DNA of 18,806 nt. Source: an uncultured Bacteroidia bacterium (GTDB lineage Bacteria > Bacteroidota > Bacteroidia > Bacteroidales > CAJPTX01). The translations under genes and the position numbers were made by a program. Position 1 is the first letter of the stretch. Every line of letters starts with the position of its first letter. The DNA is taken from the NCBI GenBank assembly GCA_938040915.1, contig CALHZE010000140.1:1-18806 (forward strand), read 5' to 3'. Shown piece by piece: positions 1 through 7,456 of the stretch. The notes under the pieces were generated by a model, which saw only the letters and a program-made list of their open reading frames with translations, was not told where the DNA came from and did not search any database.

Positions 1-616
1 TCAACTCAAGAACTGAGATATCAAACGTCCCACCCCCGAGGTCAAACACCGCAATCTTCTGGTCAGTGTGCTGCTTGTCCAAGCCGTATGCGAGGGCGGC
101 AGCCGTAGGTTCGTTAATAATACGCTTTACCGTCAACCCAGCGATTTCACCCGCCTCCTTGGTCGCTTGACGTTGCGAGTCACTAAAGTATGCCGGCACG
201 GTGATCACAGCCTCGGTCACCTCTTGCCCGAGGTAATCTTCGGCGGTTTTCTTCATCTTCTGCAACACCATTGCCGAGATCTCTTGCGGCGAGTACTTGC
301 GACCATCGATCACCACCTTCGGGGTGTTGTTGTCGCCCCGTTCTACCGTATAAGGCACCTGTGCGATCTCACGCTGCACTTGGTCAAAGGTTTCCCCCAT
401 AAAACGCTTGATCGAGAAGATGGTGCGCTTTGGGTTCGTGATGGCTTGCCGCTTTGCAGGATCACCGATCTTCCGCTCGCCATTGTCGACAAAAGCAACG
501 ACAGACGGCGTGGTGCGCTTGCCTTCGCTATTAGTAATCACGATGGGCTCATTGCCCTCCATTACCGCTACACACGAGTTGGTAGTACCTAAGTCAATCC
601 CTATTATCTTACCCAT
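1..616 (-). CDS. dnaK: Chaperone protein DnaK (Hsp70), N-terminal part
   Basis: Reading the minus strand from an ATG at 616 gives 205 codons that run off the window edge, so only part of the ATPase domain is seen. The start reads MGKIIGIDLGTTNSCVAV, the phosphate-1 loop of Hsp70 proteins. Near the cut end is the phosphate-2 motif DLGGGTFDISVLEL. In between are KRFMG, VPAYFSDSQRQATKEAG and INEPTAAALAYG, all standard DnaK blocks. Hsp70 uses ATP to bind and release unfolded polypeptides in the cytoplasm, working with DnaJ and GrpE, neither of which is visible here. The start is supported by an AAAGGAG Shine-Dalgarno match at 628-634, the clearest one in the window. The substrate-binding domain lies outside the window. 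Confidence 0.97.
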   Translation of the reverse strand, partial: MGKIIGIDLGTTNSCVAVMEGNEPIVITNSEGKRTTPSVVAFVDNGERKIGDPAKRQAITNPKRTIFSIKRFMGETFDQVQREIAQVPYTVERGDNNTPKVVIDGRKYSPQEISAMVLQKMKKTAEDYLGQEVTEAVITVPAYFSDSQRQATKEAGEIAGLTVKRIINEPTAAALAYGLDKQHTDQKIAVFDLGGGTFDISVLEL

Positions 617-627
617 TGTATTCTTAT

Positions 628-634
628 CTCCTTT
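628..634 (-). promoter_or_regulatory. Shine-Dalgarno site of dnaK
   Basis: The minus strand reads AAAGGAG, 11 nt before the dnaK ATG. Most other starts in this window lack a clear purine-rich site, as is common in Bacteroidota, so this match stands out and fixes the dnaK start. Confidence 0.7.
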
Positions 635-676
635 CGTTTGCTTGCACTTGTACCCCCCTTTAATGCAATGGGTATG

Positions 677-709
677 CCAACCTACCGTCGTGTGTCATTT
701 TGACACAAA
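677..709 (-). promoter_or_regulatory. Candidate dnaK promoter with palindromic operator between the boxes
   Basis: On the minus strand a TTTG (-33-like, 709 to 706) is followed after 21 nt by TAGGTTGG (684 to 677), which matches the Bacteroidota -7 consensus TAnnTTTG at all but one defined base. Between and touching them, at 691-707, is the perfect inverted repeat TGTGTCA-TTT-TGACACA. An operator in the promoter spacer would let a repressor block the polymerase directly. It is not a CIRCE element, whose arms are TTAGCACTC/GAGTGCTAA. The boxes and palindrome are seen directly; promoter function and the identity of any regulator are inferred. Confidence 0.5.
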
Positions 710-832
710 CACACCCTCTTACGGCAAAAATGCGCTCGAGAGGATATGTCAAAACTCCGCTTTCTGTCCCCTATAGGGGCTGTTACGCCCACAACGCGCA
801 CAGACGGCGCACCATGTACTTTTCCAAACAAC

Positions 833-893
833 CGAGCGCGCAAAAAAAAGTACGGATGCAACGCAATGCGTCCGTACTTTTTTTGCGCGCTCG
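833..893. terminator. Long near-perfect hairpin, possible bidirectional terminator and repeat-family member
   Basis: The arms run 833-858 and 869-893, start as CGAGCGCGC and are joined by a short loop near 859-868. Mismatches are one T/C difference and 8 As in the left arm against 7 Ts in the right. The inner part reads GTACGGATGC...GCGTCCGTAC, the core of the dispersed intergenic repeat family in this window. Either strand would transcribe a strong hairpin containing a U-rich side, so it could stop transcription from both directions, including read-through from the DUF285 gene towards dnaK. Confidence 0.6.
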
Positions 894-924
894 TCGCCTC
901 GTTCACCTAGGCTTCCCCACCAAT

Positions 925-952
925 AAAAAAAGGGACACCAGAAGGTGTTCCC
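925..952 (-). terminator. Rho-independent terminator of the DUF285 gene
   Basis: The minus strand reads GGGAACACC-TTCT-GGTGTCCC followed by seven Ts. The stem is 8 bp with one bulged base. An alternative stem pairs 932-938 (GGGACAC) with 960-966 (GTGTCCC). It lies about 43 nt past the TAG stop at 995-997. Confidence 0.8.
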
Positions 953-994
953 ACCCTCAGTGTCCCCAGACGTCGCTTCAAAAAGCGAAGGAAT

Positions 995-3900
995 CTACTT
1001 CTTTACCACACGATAGGTCTTCGTCACTCCCTCTGCTGTCAAGCGCAAGAGATAAGCCCCTGACACGAGATCGCGCGTATCAAATGTCGTAACATCTGCT
1101 TCCAGCGCCCCACGACGCAACACCTGTCCGCTCACACTCATCAACTCATACGAACCTCGAAGCGCGCCGTTACGAACCGATAGTTGCCCCTCAAACGGGT
1201 TCGGCGCTACGACAACACCTGCAAAGATTACATCTTCGACAGCTTGTGACGGGTCTACAACCGTCACCGTGATCTTTGCCGTAAATGTTGGGTTATCTAC
1301 GCTCGTCGCCGTGATATCGCAAGTTCCTCCCTTGAGCAGTTTATACAAACCGGGGTTATTCTTGTCGGGCTGCAAAACAGTCGCGTCACTCACAGAGTAA
1401 GCCACACTGTCAATCGTAGCCCCCTTGACATTATTTTTCGGGTCATATTGTGGCAACACCACTGCCTGTACCTGCAGTTCGTTTTCTCCCAAATTTATCG
1501 GTTCTGTCGGCGGATTGATAAACTCGATACCCGTAACATCCACTTTCCAGATTTTGAACTTCTCCGTACGCGTTGCGACTGGCTTGCCATCCTTCCCTTT
1601 CTCATCACTGACGATGGTCATCGTCACCTCCTCCGTAGGTTTCACCGCCTTATACCACGTAACATTATCCTTCTCACTCAACTTCTCTACAGCATCTGCA
1701 GGAGAGAAAGAGATCGTATACTTCCGGTTATAAGCATCTACGGGCTGAGGCTCAACTTGCACAAAGAAACTCTTACGAAGCTCAATACCTTCCGCTGCGC
1801 CATTCTTATTTCCCCAGATTGGCGGGATCCCTTCTTGGTGTCCAACCAAGAATTTTTCCACGCTCTTGTTCTTAATCTTCGCAATAAGCACGACGGTCTC
1901 GCCCTTCTTACCCACGGCCTCACCAGTACACTTGATCAAACAGCCTTCCTTTTCGGCAAGGGCTATACCACTCGCCGAATAGGTGTCCGGACACGTCGAC
2001 TGGAATTTCCACGTTACCCCCTTCTGCGAAGCATTCGCTGGGGTGAAGATTAACTTCGGTTGCCCAGGTTCGCCAAAAGCATCACCCATCGCCTTACCCG
2101 TATACCAGATGTAGGGGTTCTCTTTCGTTCCAACACCATTGAGATCGATTGTCATACCCTCTAGCACAACACCCGAGACTTTGACCTTCAACGATCGCGA
2201 ATCAATCGGCACGATATTCGGTTCGTCATCCTCGCCCGGTGTTGTCTGACCGCTACCGCGCAGAGGTCTATAAGCGATAGCGATCTTTGCCTTACCAACG
2301 CCGATACCGTGAATACGGAAATCTTTTTCAAAGACCAAGATACGGTCAATAACCGCGTTCTTTTCGTTTACCGGCTTATATTTGATCTTCCGAATCTTCC
2401 CATCGAGCGGGATGGTGTTTTTCCCCATCTGCAAGGCGGTCGGTTTCCCAGTGCCGATTGTCTCAGTAGCGTCGATCTTTCCAGGACCTGCGGCAGAGAA
2501 ATAAAGATTATACTCGCCATTCTGCTGCATCTCTTTCGACTCGAAAACGATATCAATAGATAGGTCATTAGCCACCGATTTCGGGATTTTGACCTCAATA
2601 GTCCCCGTCCCACCAAAGCGATAGTAACCCATCGGGGTACGATTCACAACATGAGTCTTAACGCCCTCGGGCGACGTTGACCAAACCGTATCCTCTTCTT
2701 GCTTCGCATTGTTCTCAAAACGCACCATATAGTAACGGAATGCACTATTCTCATCTGCTGTCAGCTTAAGCGTCTCAGTTTCATAGTCGCCGACTTTTGC
2801 CTTCTTGTCATTGGCGAGCTGGAAGACGCCCCCATTGGCTGGGACATCCACTCCGCCGATCTTCCCTTCAATCTTTCCGCTACCACTACCATAGACATAC
2901 ACGCGCACGAAGTGTTTACCCTTCTCTGGGCGCTTCACCTTATTGTCTCTGAAGATAGCCACCACGTTGAAGTCTCGGTTTACGTAAATGTCAGACTCGC
3001 CACCTGCTTGATTTATCTTCTCGCCGTCAGAAACCCCATCAAAAACCTTCCACAGGCGGACCGAAGACGACGAAGACGACATCACCAATTCGCGGTGTGA
3101 GAGAAAGCGCCCTTCAAAAGAAGGCATATCCTGTGCATGCCCCATCTCTAAGGCAATAGGATCTGAGGGAGTAAACCGAAACATCCCCTTCACATCTGGG
3201 CGCGCCTCGATAGTCCACGCATAACGCCCAGTCTTCTTGAGTTTCAAATCATTCACCAACGGGATCAGGTTCTCTGAATAGTAGAGCCCCGTCGACTGGA
3301 TGTAAAGACCAGGCTTAGCGCCATTCTCATTAGAATAAATCGGCTTCCCTTGCGAATCCTTGCGCGACGACCACGTAATCAAAAGTTCGTCAAAGAGCGC
3401 CTCATTATAATCTACATTTTGGAGACCAATCTTTCGTGTCCCTTCCTTTACCAAGCGAGTCAGATCCCAATCCTTCACCGAGTGGTTAAACTTTTCACAG
3501 TCCTCAAAGAGGTCATCCATAATCTTCACCTTCGACACCTTCCAACCCGTGACATTCCCGTTAAATTCTGACGCATCCTTAAACATGCGTTCCATCGTCT
3601 CAACGTTATCGACCTTCCAGTTTTCAAGCCCTACCCCCTTAAACTGCGTTGCGCCTTCAAACATCGAGGTCATGTCGGTCACTTTAGAGACATCCCATGC
3701 GCCGAGGTTACCATCAAACGCGGAGCCAGAGAACATCAATTTCATATTCGTCACATTCCCCACATTCCACTCACTGACGTTACCGTTAAAGAGCTTAGCT
3801 TGATTAAACATCGCCTGCATTGTGGTACACTTTGCCACCTTGTCTTTCCACGCACTGAGGTCTTGTTGGAAAACACTGCAACCTGCAAACATCACCCCGA

Positions 3901-4546
3901 GATCTGTTGCAGCAGCAATATCCCACCCCGAGAGGTCTTGGTTAAAGGCACGACAGTCTGAGAATAGCGCATTAAAGTTCGTGATCTTGCTCACATCCCA
4001 ATCCTTAAGCGTAGGCGAGTCCATCAACCAGCACGAAGCAAAAAGACGACTGAGCGAAGTAACCCCTCCGAGATTGGGCTTCCCTGCCTCGGGGTCTATC
4101 CTCAACGATTTGTAACCTTCGAAACCGTTGTTTAGCGACGTCCACTTTGCGTCTCCCCACGACTTTACAAGGATTAGCGTTTCGTCCTTTTCCTTTGCAT
4201 CGATCCCACGCGCATAGATCTTGGTAAGCCCCGAGGCTTCAACTACATAAATCCCAGCCGCAGGGAAGGTGATCTTATGGCGCGTTTCCGGTACTTCTGG
4301 CGACGTCTCTGTCTTTTTTACATAATGCGCAGCCCCCGTAACCGTGGCTTCCGACAAATACGCAGTTGCCCCTTTAGCCTTTATCTTCAATTTGAAGTCC
4401 CCTTCACCAGGGAACGTCACCGTTAGGTTGTCTGCCTTGATACTCCATTCGGTTACAAACGGCTTATCTTGTGCAAACCCTAACGGAGCAGCAAACCACA
4501 TCAGCGCACACAGCGCCAATACCCCATAAAAACGCCTTACTTTCAT
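995..4546 (-). CDS. T9SS-secreted BspA-like surface protein with DUF285 repeats
   Basis: This 1183-residue protein starts with a signal peptide (residues 1 to about 25, ending GFAQ). Residues 160-362 hold eight repeats of 24-27 residues, each with a core such as KDWDV, SGWDI, SEWNV or GAWDV spaced from a following MF. This is the DUF285 / 26-residue bacterial surface repeat seen in BspA-like adhesins. The middle is beta-rich, with a run of six serines at 490-495 and a possible Big_2-like Ig fold around 1000-1100. Residues 1102-1183 form a type IX secretion C-terminal domain (VVVAPNPFEGQ to YRVVKK), so the protein should cross the outer membrane through the T9SS and be released or surface-anchored. 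Binding to host or bacterial partners is known for some relatives but unproven here. The gene follows the C10 protease after 222 nt and has its own terminator. Confidence 0.88.
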   Translation of the reverse strand: MKVRRFYGVLALCALMWFAAPLGFAQDKPFVTEWSIKADNLTVTFPGEGDFKLKIKAKGATAYLSEATVTGAAHYVKKTETSPEVPETRHKITFPAAGIYVVEASGLTKIYARGIDAKEKDETLILVKSWGDAKWTSLNNGFEGYKSLRIDPEAGKPNLGGVTSLSRLFASCWLMDSPTLKDWDVSKITNFNALFSDCRAFNQDLSGWDIAAATDLGVMFAGCSVFQQDLSAWKDKVAKCTTMQAMFNQAKLFNGNVSEWNVGNVTNMKLMFSGSAFDGNLGAWDVSKVTDMTSMFEGATQFKGVGLENWKVDNVETMERMFKDASEFNGNVTGWKVSKVKIMDDLFEDCEKFNHSVKDWDLTRLVKEGTRKIGLQNVDYNEALFDELLITWSSRKDSQGKPIYSNENGAKPGLYIQSTGLYYSENLIPLVNDLKLKKTGRYAWTIEARPDVKGMFRFTPSDPIALEMGHAQDMPSFEGRFLSHRELVMSSSSSSVRLWKVFDGVSDGEKINQAGGESDIYVNRDFNVVAIFRDNKVKRPEKGKHFVRVYVYGSGSGKIEGKIGGVDVPANGGVFQLANDKKAKVGDYETETLKLTADENSAFRYYMVRFENNAKQEEDTVWSTSPEGVKTHVVNRTPMGYYRFGGTGTIEVKIPKSVANDLSIDIVFESKEMQQNGEYNLYFSAAGPGKIDATETIGTGKPTALQMGKNTIPLDGKIRKIKYKPVNEKNAVIDRILVFEKDFRIHGIGVGKAKIAIAYRPLRGSGQTTPGEDDEPNIVPIDSRSLKVKVSGVVLEGMTIDLNGVGTKENPYIWYTGKAMGDAFGEPGQPKLIFTPANASQKGVTWKFQSTCPDTYSASGIALAEKEGCLIKCTGEAVGKKGETVVLIAKIKNKSVEKFLVGHQEGIPPIWGNKNGAAEGIELRKSFFVQVEPQPVDAYNRKYTISFSPADAVEKLSEKDNVTWYKAVKPTEEVTMTIVSDEKGKDGKPVATRTEKFKIWKVDVTGIEFINPPTEPINLGENELQVQAVVLPQYDPKNNVKGATIDSVAYSVSDATVLQPDKNNPGLYKLLKGGTCDITATSVDNPTFTAKITVTVVDPSQAVEDVIFAGVVVAPNPFEGQLSVRNGALRGSYELMSVSGQVLRRGALEADVTTFDTRDLVSGAYLLRLTAEGVTKTYRVVKK

Positions 4547-4768
4547 TCTTTTTTGGGTTAAATGCTTTTCAATTTGGTTCTCATTGTGTGTCCCCCGATG
4601 GGAAGGGTGTCAAATCTTTATCGTTGCCCCTCTTCCGTAGAGGCGTCGCGTGCTATGCACGCAACCGAACCCATTGCCAATCAATAGGTATCTATACAAG
4701 AACGCAACGTGATGCGTCCATTCTTTGAGTTTTGACACACTTTCCCATCAGCGACACCCTACGACTAC
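4547..4768. other. Gap between the protease and DUF285 genes, with small hairpins
   Basis: The gap holds a GCGTGC-TAT-GCACGC hairpin at 4648-4662 and a degenerate relative of the repeat core at about 4699-4729 (ACGCA...TGCGT, flanked by AAGA/TCTT). It also has two copies of TTTGACAC in opposite orientation (4731-4738 and 4607-4614). No strong terminator for the protease gene and no exact TAnnTTTG promoter box for the DUF285 gene were found, so co-transcription cannot be excluded. Confidence 0.45.
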
Positions 4769-7414
4769 CTATTCCTTCACCACCTTCACGATGCGAGAGA
4801 ATCCTGCAGCGTTAAATATGCGCAACAGATAGACTCCTGACGCCAAATCTGACATCGAGACTTCTGTTTCTGCACCACCGTCAAACACCCCACGACGCAA
4901 CGAAACGCCACTGAGCGTAAGCAACTCATACGACGCAACACCCTCCGTATTGCGAATAGACAACCTATCACCACACGGGTTGGGCGCAACAGTCACTGCC
5001 GCCAATGCGGGATCTTCGACCGCCGTAAACCCATTCCCCTTAGCATAATCGGGAACTGTCATCATCTTCTCATTCGGCGCCGTTATCTTAAACTCGGCCT
5101 TGACACGAGGACGGAAATCTACATACTTATAGATTTTCCGTTGCTTCCCATCCAAAGTAGGGCTATCCGCCAAACGCTCTACTTGGTAAGCCAGATGGAA
5201 GTAATAGCCGTCACCCGGATTCCAGTTCACGGGGAACTTCACGTGGAAAGTCTGAGGCTGATCGGGGAGGATAAAACACGTCCCAATCCGGTACTCAGAA
5301 ATCGTATCAATCACACGATTATTAAAGAAGTAGAGCTTAAGCCCCGTGTCAATCCCAAAACCACTACGAGGCGCTTCCACCTTTAGGTCAAACTCTAAGA
5401 AACCGCCCTGAACCACCTCAGTGGGGACGCCCTCGAGCGTAGCATTAAACGTCTTGGTCACGGGGTAGTCTTGTTCGAACTCAAGATCTGCGGTCGCAAA
5501 CGTCCGGAAAGGGTAATTAGAGCCATAACCCACGTCCAGCAACTCGCGCGAATCAGTCCCGTTTGACGGATCCCAATAAAACTGGAGATATTTTACCCCC
5601 TCGGGCGCCGTTGGGATCAACTCTCGGAACGTCTTCGTTTCTCCCGCCTCTAGACGAAGCGACTGCGTAAAGACATAATACTCCGTGCTCTGTGGGACGA
5701 AATTCTTCTCTGCCGCCCAACCAGCTCCAAAGAGTGCGGTGTAAGCAGTATTTCCCTCGTTCGTTACCTCAAAATCGATATAGTTGTAACTATCCTCGGT
5801 AATCGTAAACGAAGACGTGTTCACCACGAGCTTCGGCTCTGCCTTCTCCTTAAAGAAGGTCACATTCCCGTCACTAATGCGAACCCACTTTTCTCCAAAC
5901 CGCTTCAGGCAGTGGAGGGGATATTCCTTGTCGTCTGCGACAGTCCGGAAAAAGGTCTGGAGATGATACTCGCCATCTGCGATACCTTCGAAAGAGACGT
6001 CAAAAGGCACCTTCTCCGTCGGACGCATGGTCGTCGTCCCATCTATGATCTGAACGTCGTCTTCGCCGTAAGCGGCATATTCTCTTACAACCGCACCGTT
6101 TCCATCCACGAGCTTGAGAATCGGTCTAAAAGCCACCGAATCAAACCCATTGTTCGAAAGAGAGCGAAGTGCGATACCATTCACATCATTGAAGACCTTC
6201 GCTTGCGAAAATACAGCACCCGGCACAGGGGTCTCCATCTCGTATGCTTTGATGTTGGGGACTTCGTGCTTTTGAGCTCCCTCGCGGTTGGGTTCCCAAC
6301 CGATCAGGGCATCAACCAACATGTTGTACCCCCCAGTTCCACCGCCCCCCGTGCTCTGAACACGAGGGTACATATCCGAAAGAGAGTAATAACCGTTAGA
6401 GATCCCCTCCCACCCCCAGTTGAAGTGGAAAAGCCCCTTACCGTCATAACCATCGCAGACAAAGGCATGCCCCACCCCGAAAGCAGCCCCTGCATACAGG
6501 ACAGGGCGTTTCTCCGCGAGCTCTTTTATGATAATCTCAAGCCACTCGTCTATCGTGTAATACATCTGCTGCACATACTGGAGCTTCGGGCTGTAGTCCA
6601 AAAACATACGCAACCCCTTAAATGCATTCTCCAGATAAGCGCCACTCCCAAAACGCGACCACCGCATCTGCGCCGCATAACCACACTCGAGCATCAAGAG
6701 CGCCACCGCTGCACGTTCGACATCCGTCGAGCGCGAGTTGTAAATATTGGTCATGTTCTCCCAGTCGAAACGGTGTCCGAACTGATACTTGCGGAAGTTC
6801 CCCGTCATGTCAACATACGCAATCTTGCCACGCGACTCCAGCGGCCAACAGTGATAACGCATCACCTGTGCCATCGCCGTTGCCAAACACCCAGAAGGAC
6901 TCCTCTGCGGCGTCAACATGTCGTAAGGGTCATCCTGACTCCAGCGGATATTAGGCATTAACGGCTCAATCGGCGTGGTATACTTCTCATAAATCCGAGA
7001 AAGTTCCTCGCCAGGGTCGTTACTCTCCTGCCCTCGGAGCTGCTGCACTTGATACGCGTTACAGTCTAACCAATGCTTTATGTGAGCAGGCATCCCGTCT
7101 ACGCCAAACTTGCTCTCTAGCGAATAGCCAAGGATCGGTTGTGGCATGCGATCATCACCTGCCACAATCACAAAACCCCGTTCACCATTCACTTGAAACA
7201 CATAGTAATCTTTTTGCGACTCGTCGCCACGCACGGGGACACCGGCACTCGTATAGGCGAGAGAGAGGTCATATTCCCCTCCACGCAGCGGCTGGACGCT
7301 TTGTAGCTGTTGTTGGGCAAAGTCCCTCGCCCGCTTCAGATCGATAGGTGCTGCCGAAAGCAAACCCACGAAAAGAAGAGAGAGCAGAAGCCCACTAAAC
7401 AAAGTTTTTCTCAT
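4769..7414 (-). CDS. T9SS-secreted C10 family cysteine protease (streptopain/PrtT-like)
   Basis: The 881-residue product has a signal peptide (1 to about 21), a Spi/C10-type propeptide (about 22-140) and a C10 peptidase domain (about 150-375). The nucleophile is Cys176 in RSPSGCLATAMAQVMRYH and the catalytic His is His316 in GVGHAFVCDGY. HFNWGWEGISNGYYSLS follows at about 330-346, matching the conserved Trp region of streptopain (SpeB). About 430 residues of beta-rich domains follow, then a T9SS C-terminal domain at 804-881 (VAPNPCGDRL to VKVVKE). This resembles the P. gingivalis PrtT-type thiol proteases. It should be exported by Sec and then the T9SS, matured by removal of the propeptide, and degrade proteins outside the cell. 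It starts 42 nt after the susD stop, so it is probably the third gene of the susC-susD operon. Both catalytic residues are intact. Confidence 0.92.
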   Translation of the reverse strand: MRKTLFSGLLLSLLFVGLLSAAPIDLKRARDFAQQQLQSVQPLRGGEYDLSLAYTSAGVPVRGDESQKDYYVFQVNGERGFVIVAGDDRMPQPILGYSLESKFGVDGMPAHIKHWLDCNAYQVQQLRGQESNDPGEELSRIYEKYTTPIEPLMPNIRWSQDDPYDMLTPQRSPSGCLATAMAQVMRYHCWPLESRGKIAYVDMTGNFRKYQFGHRFDWENMTNIYNSRSTDVERAAVALLMLECGYAAQMRWSRFGSGAYLENAFKGLRMFLDYSPKLQYVQQMYYTIDEWLEIIIKELAEKRPVLYAGAAFGVGHAFVCDGYDGKGLFHFNWGWEGISNGYYSLSDMYPRVQSTGGGGTGGYNMLVDALIGWEPNREGAQKHEVPNIKAYEMETPVPGAVFSQAKVFNDVNGIALRSLSNNGFDSVAFRPILKLVDGNGAVVREYAAYGEDDVQIIDGTTTMRPTEKVPFDVSFEGIADGEYHLQTFFRTVADDKEYPLHCLKRFGEKWVRISDGNVTFFKEKAEPKLVVNTSSFTITEDSYNYIDFEVTNEGNTAYTALFGAGWAAEKNFVPQSTEYYVFTQSLRLEAGETKTFRELIPTAPEGVKYLQFYWDPSNGTDSRELLDVGYGSNYPFRTFATADLEFEQDYPVTKTFNATLEGVPTEVVQGGFLEFDLKVEAPRSGFGIDTGLKLYFFNNRVIDTISEYRIGTCFILPDQPQTFHVKFPVNWNPGDGYYFHLAYQVERLADSPTLDGKQRKIYKYVDFRPRVKAEFKITAPNEKMMTVPDYAKGNGFTAVEDPALAAVTVAPNPCGDRLSIRNTEGVASYELLTLSGVSLRRGVFDGGAETEVSMSDLASGVYLLRIFNAAGFSRIVKVVKE

Positions 7415-7456
7415 CGCCGGTAAATACTAAAGGTTAACAAAAAAATAGCGGACATC

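Larger units (their letters stand above)
617..994. other. Intergenic region between dnaK and the DUF285 gene
   Basis: These 378 bases hold no credible gene. From the dnaK side they contain the dnaK leader and Shine-Dalgarno site, the candidate promoter/operator, a short CCCCTATAGGGG palindrome near 769-780, the long hairpin at 833-893 and the terminator of the DUF285 gene. Short open frames on both strands here show no recognisable protein. Confidence 0.7.

Noticed and set aside
617..830. CIRCE element upstream of dnaK
   Set aside because: No TTAGCACTC/GAGTGCTAA inverted repeat is present; the palindrome found has different arms and spacing.
5912..6961. 349-codon open frame on the plus strand
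   Set aside because: It lies wholly inside the C10 protease gene on the other strand; its His/Arg-rich translation shows no domain, while the opposite frame has a signal peptide, catalytic motifs and a T9SS tail.
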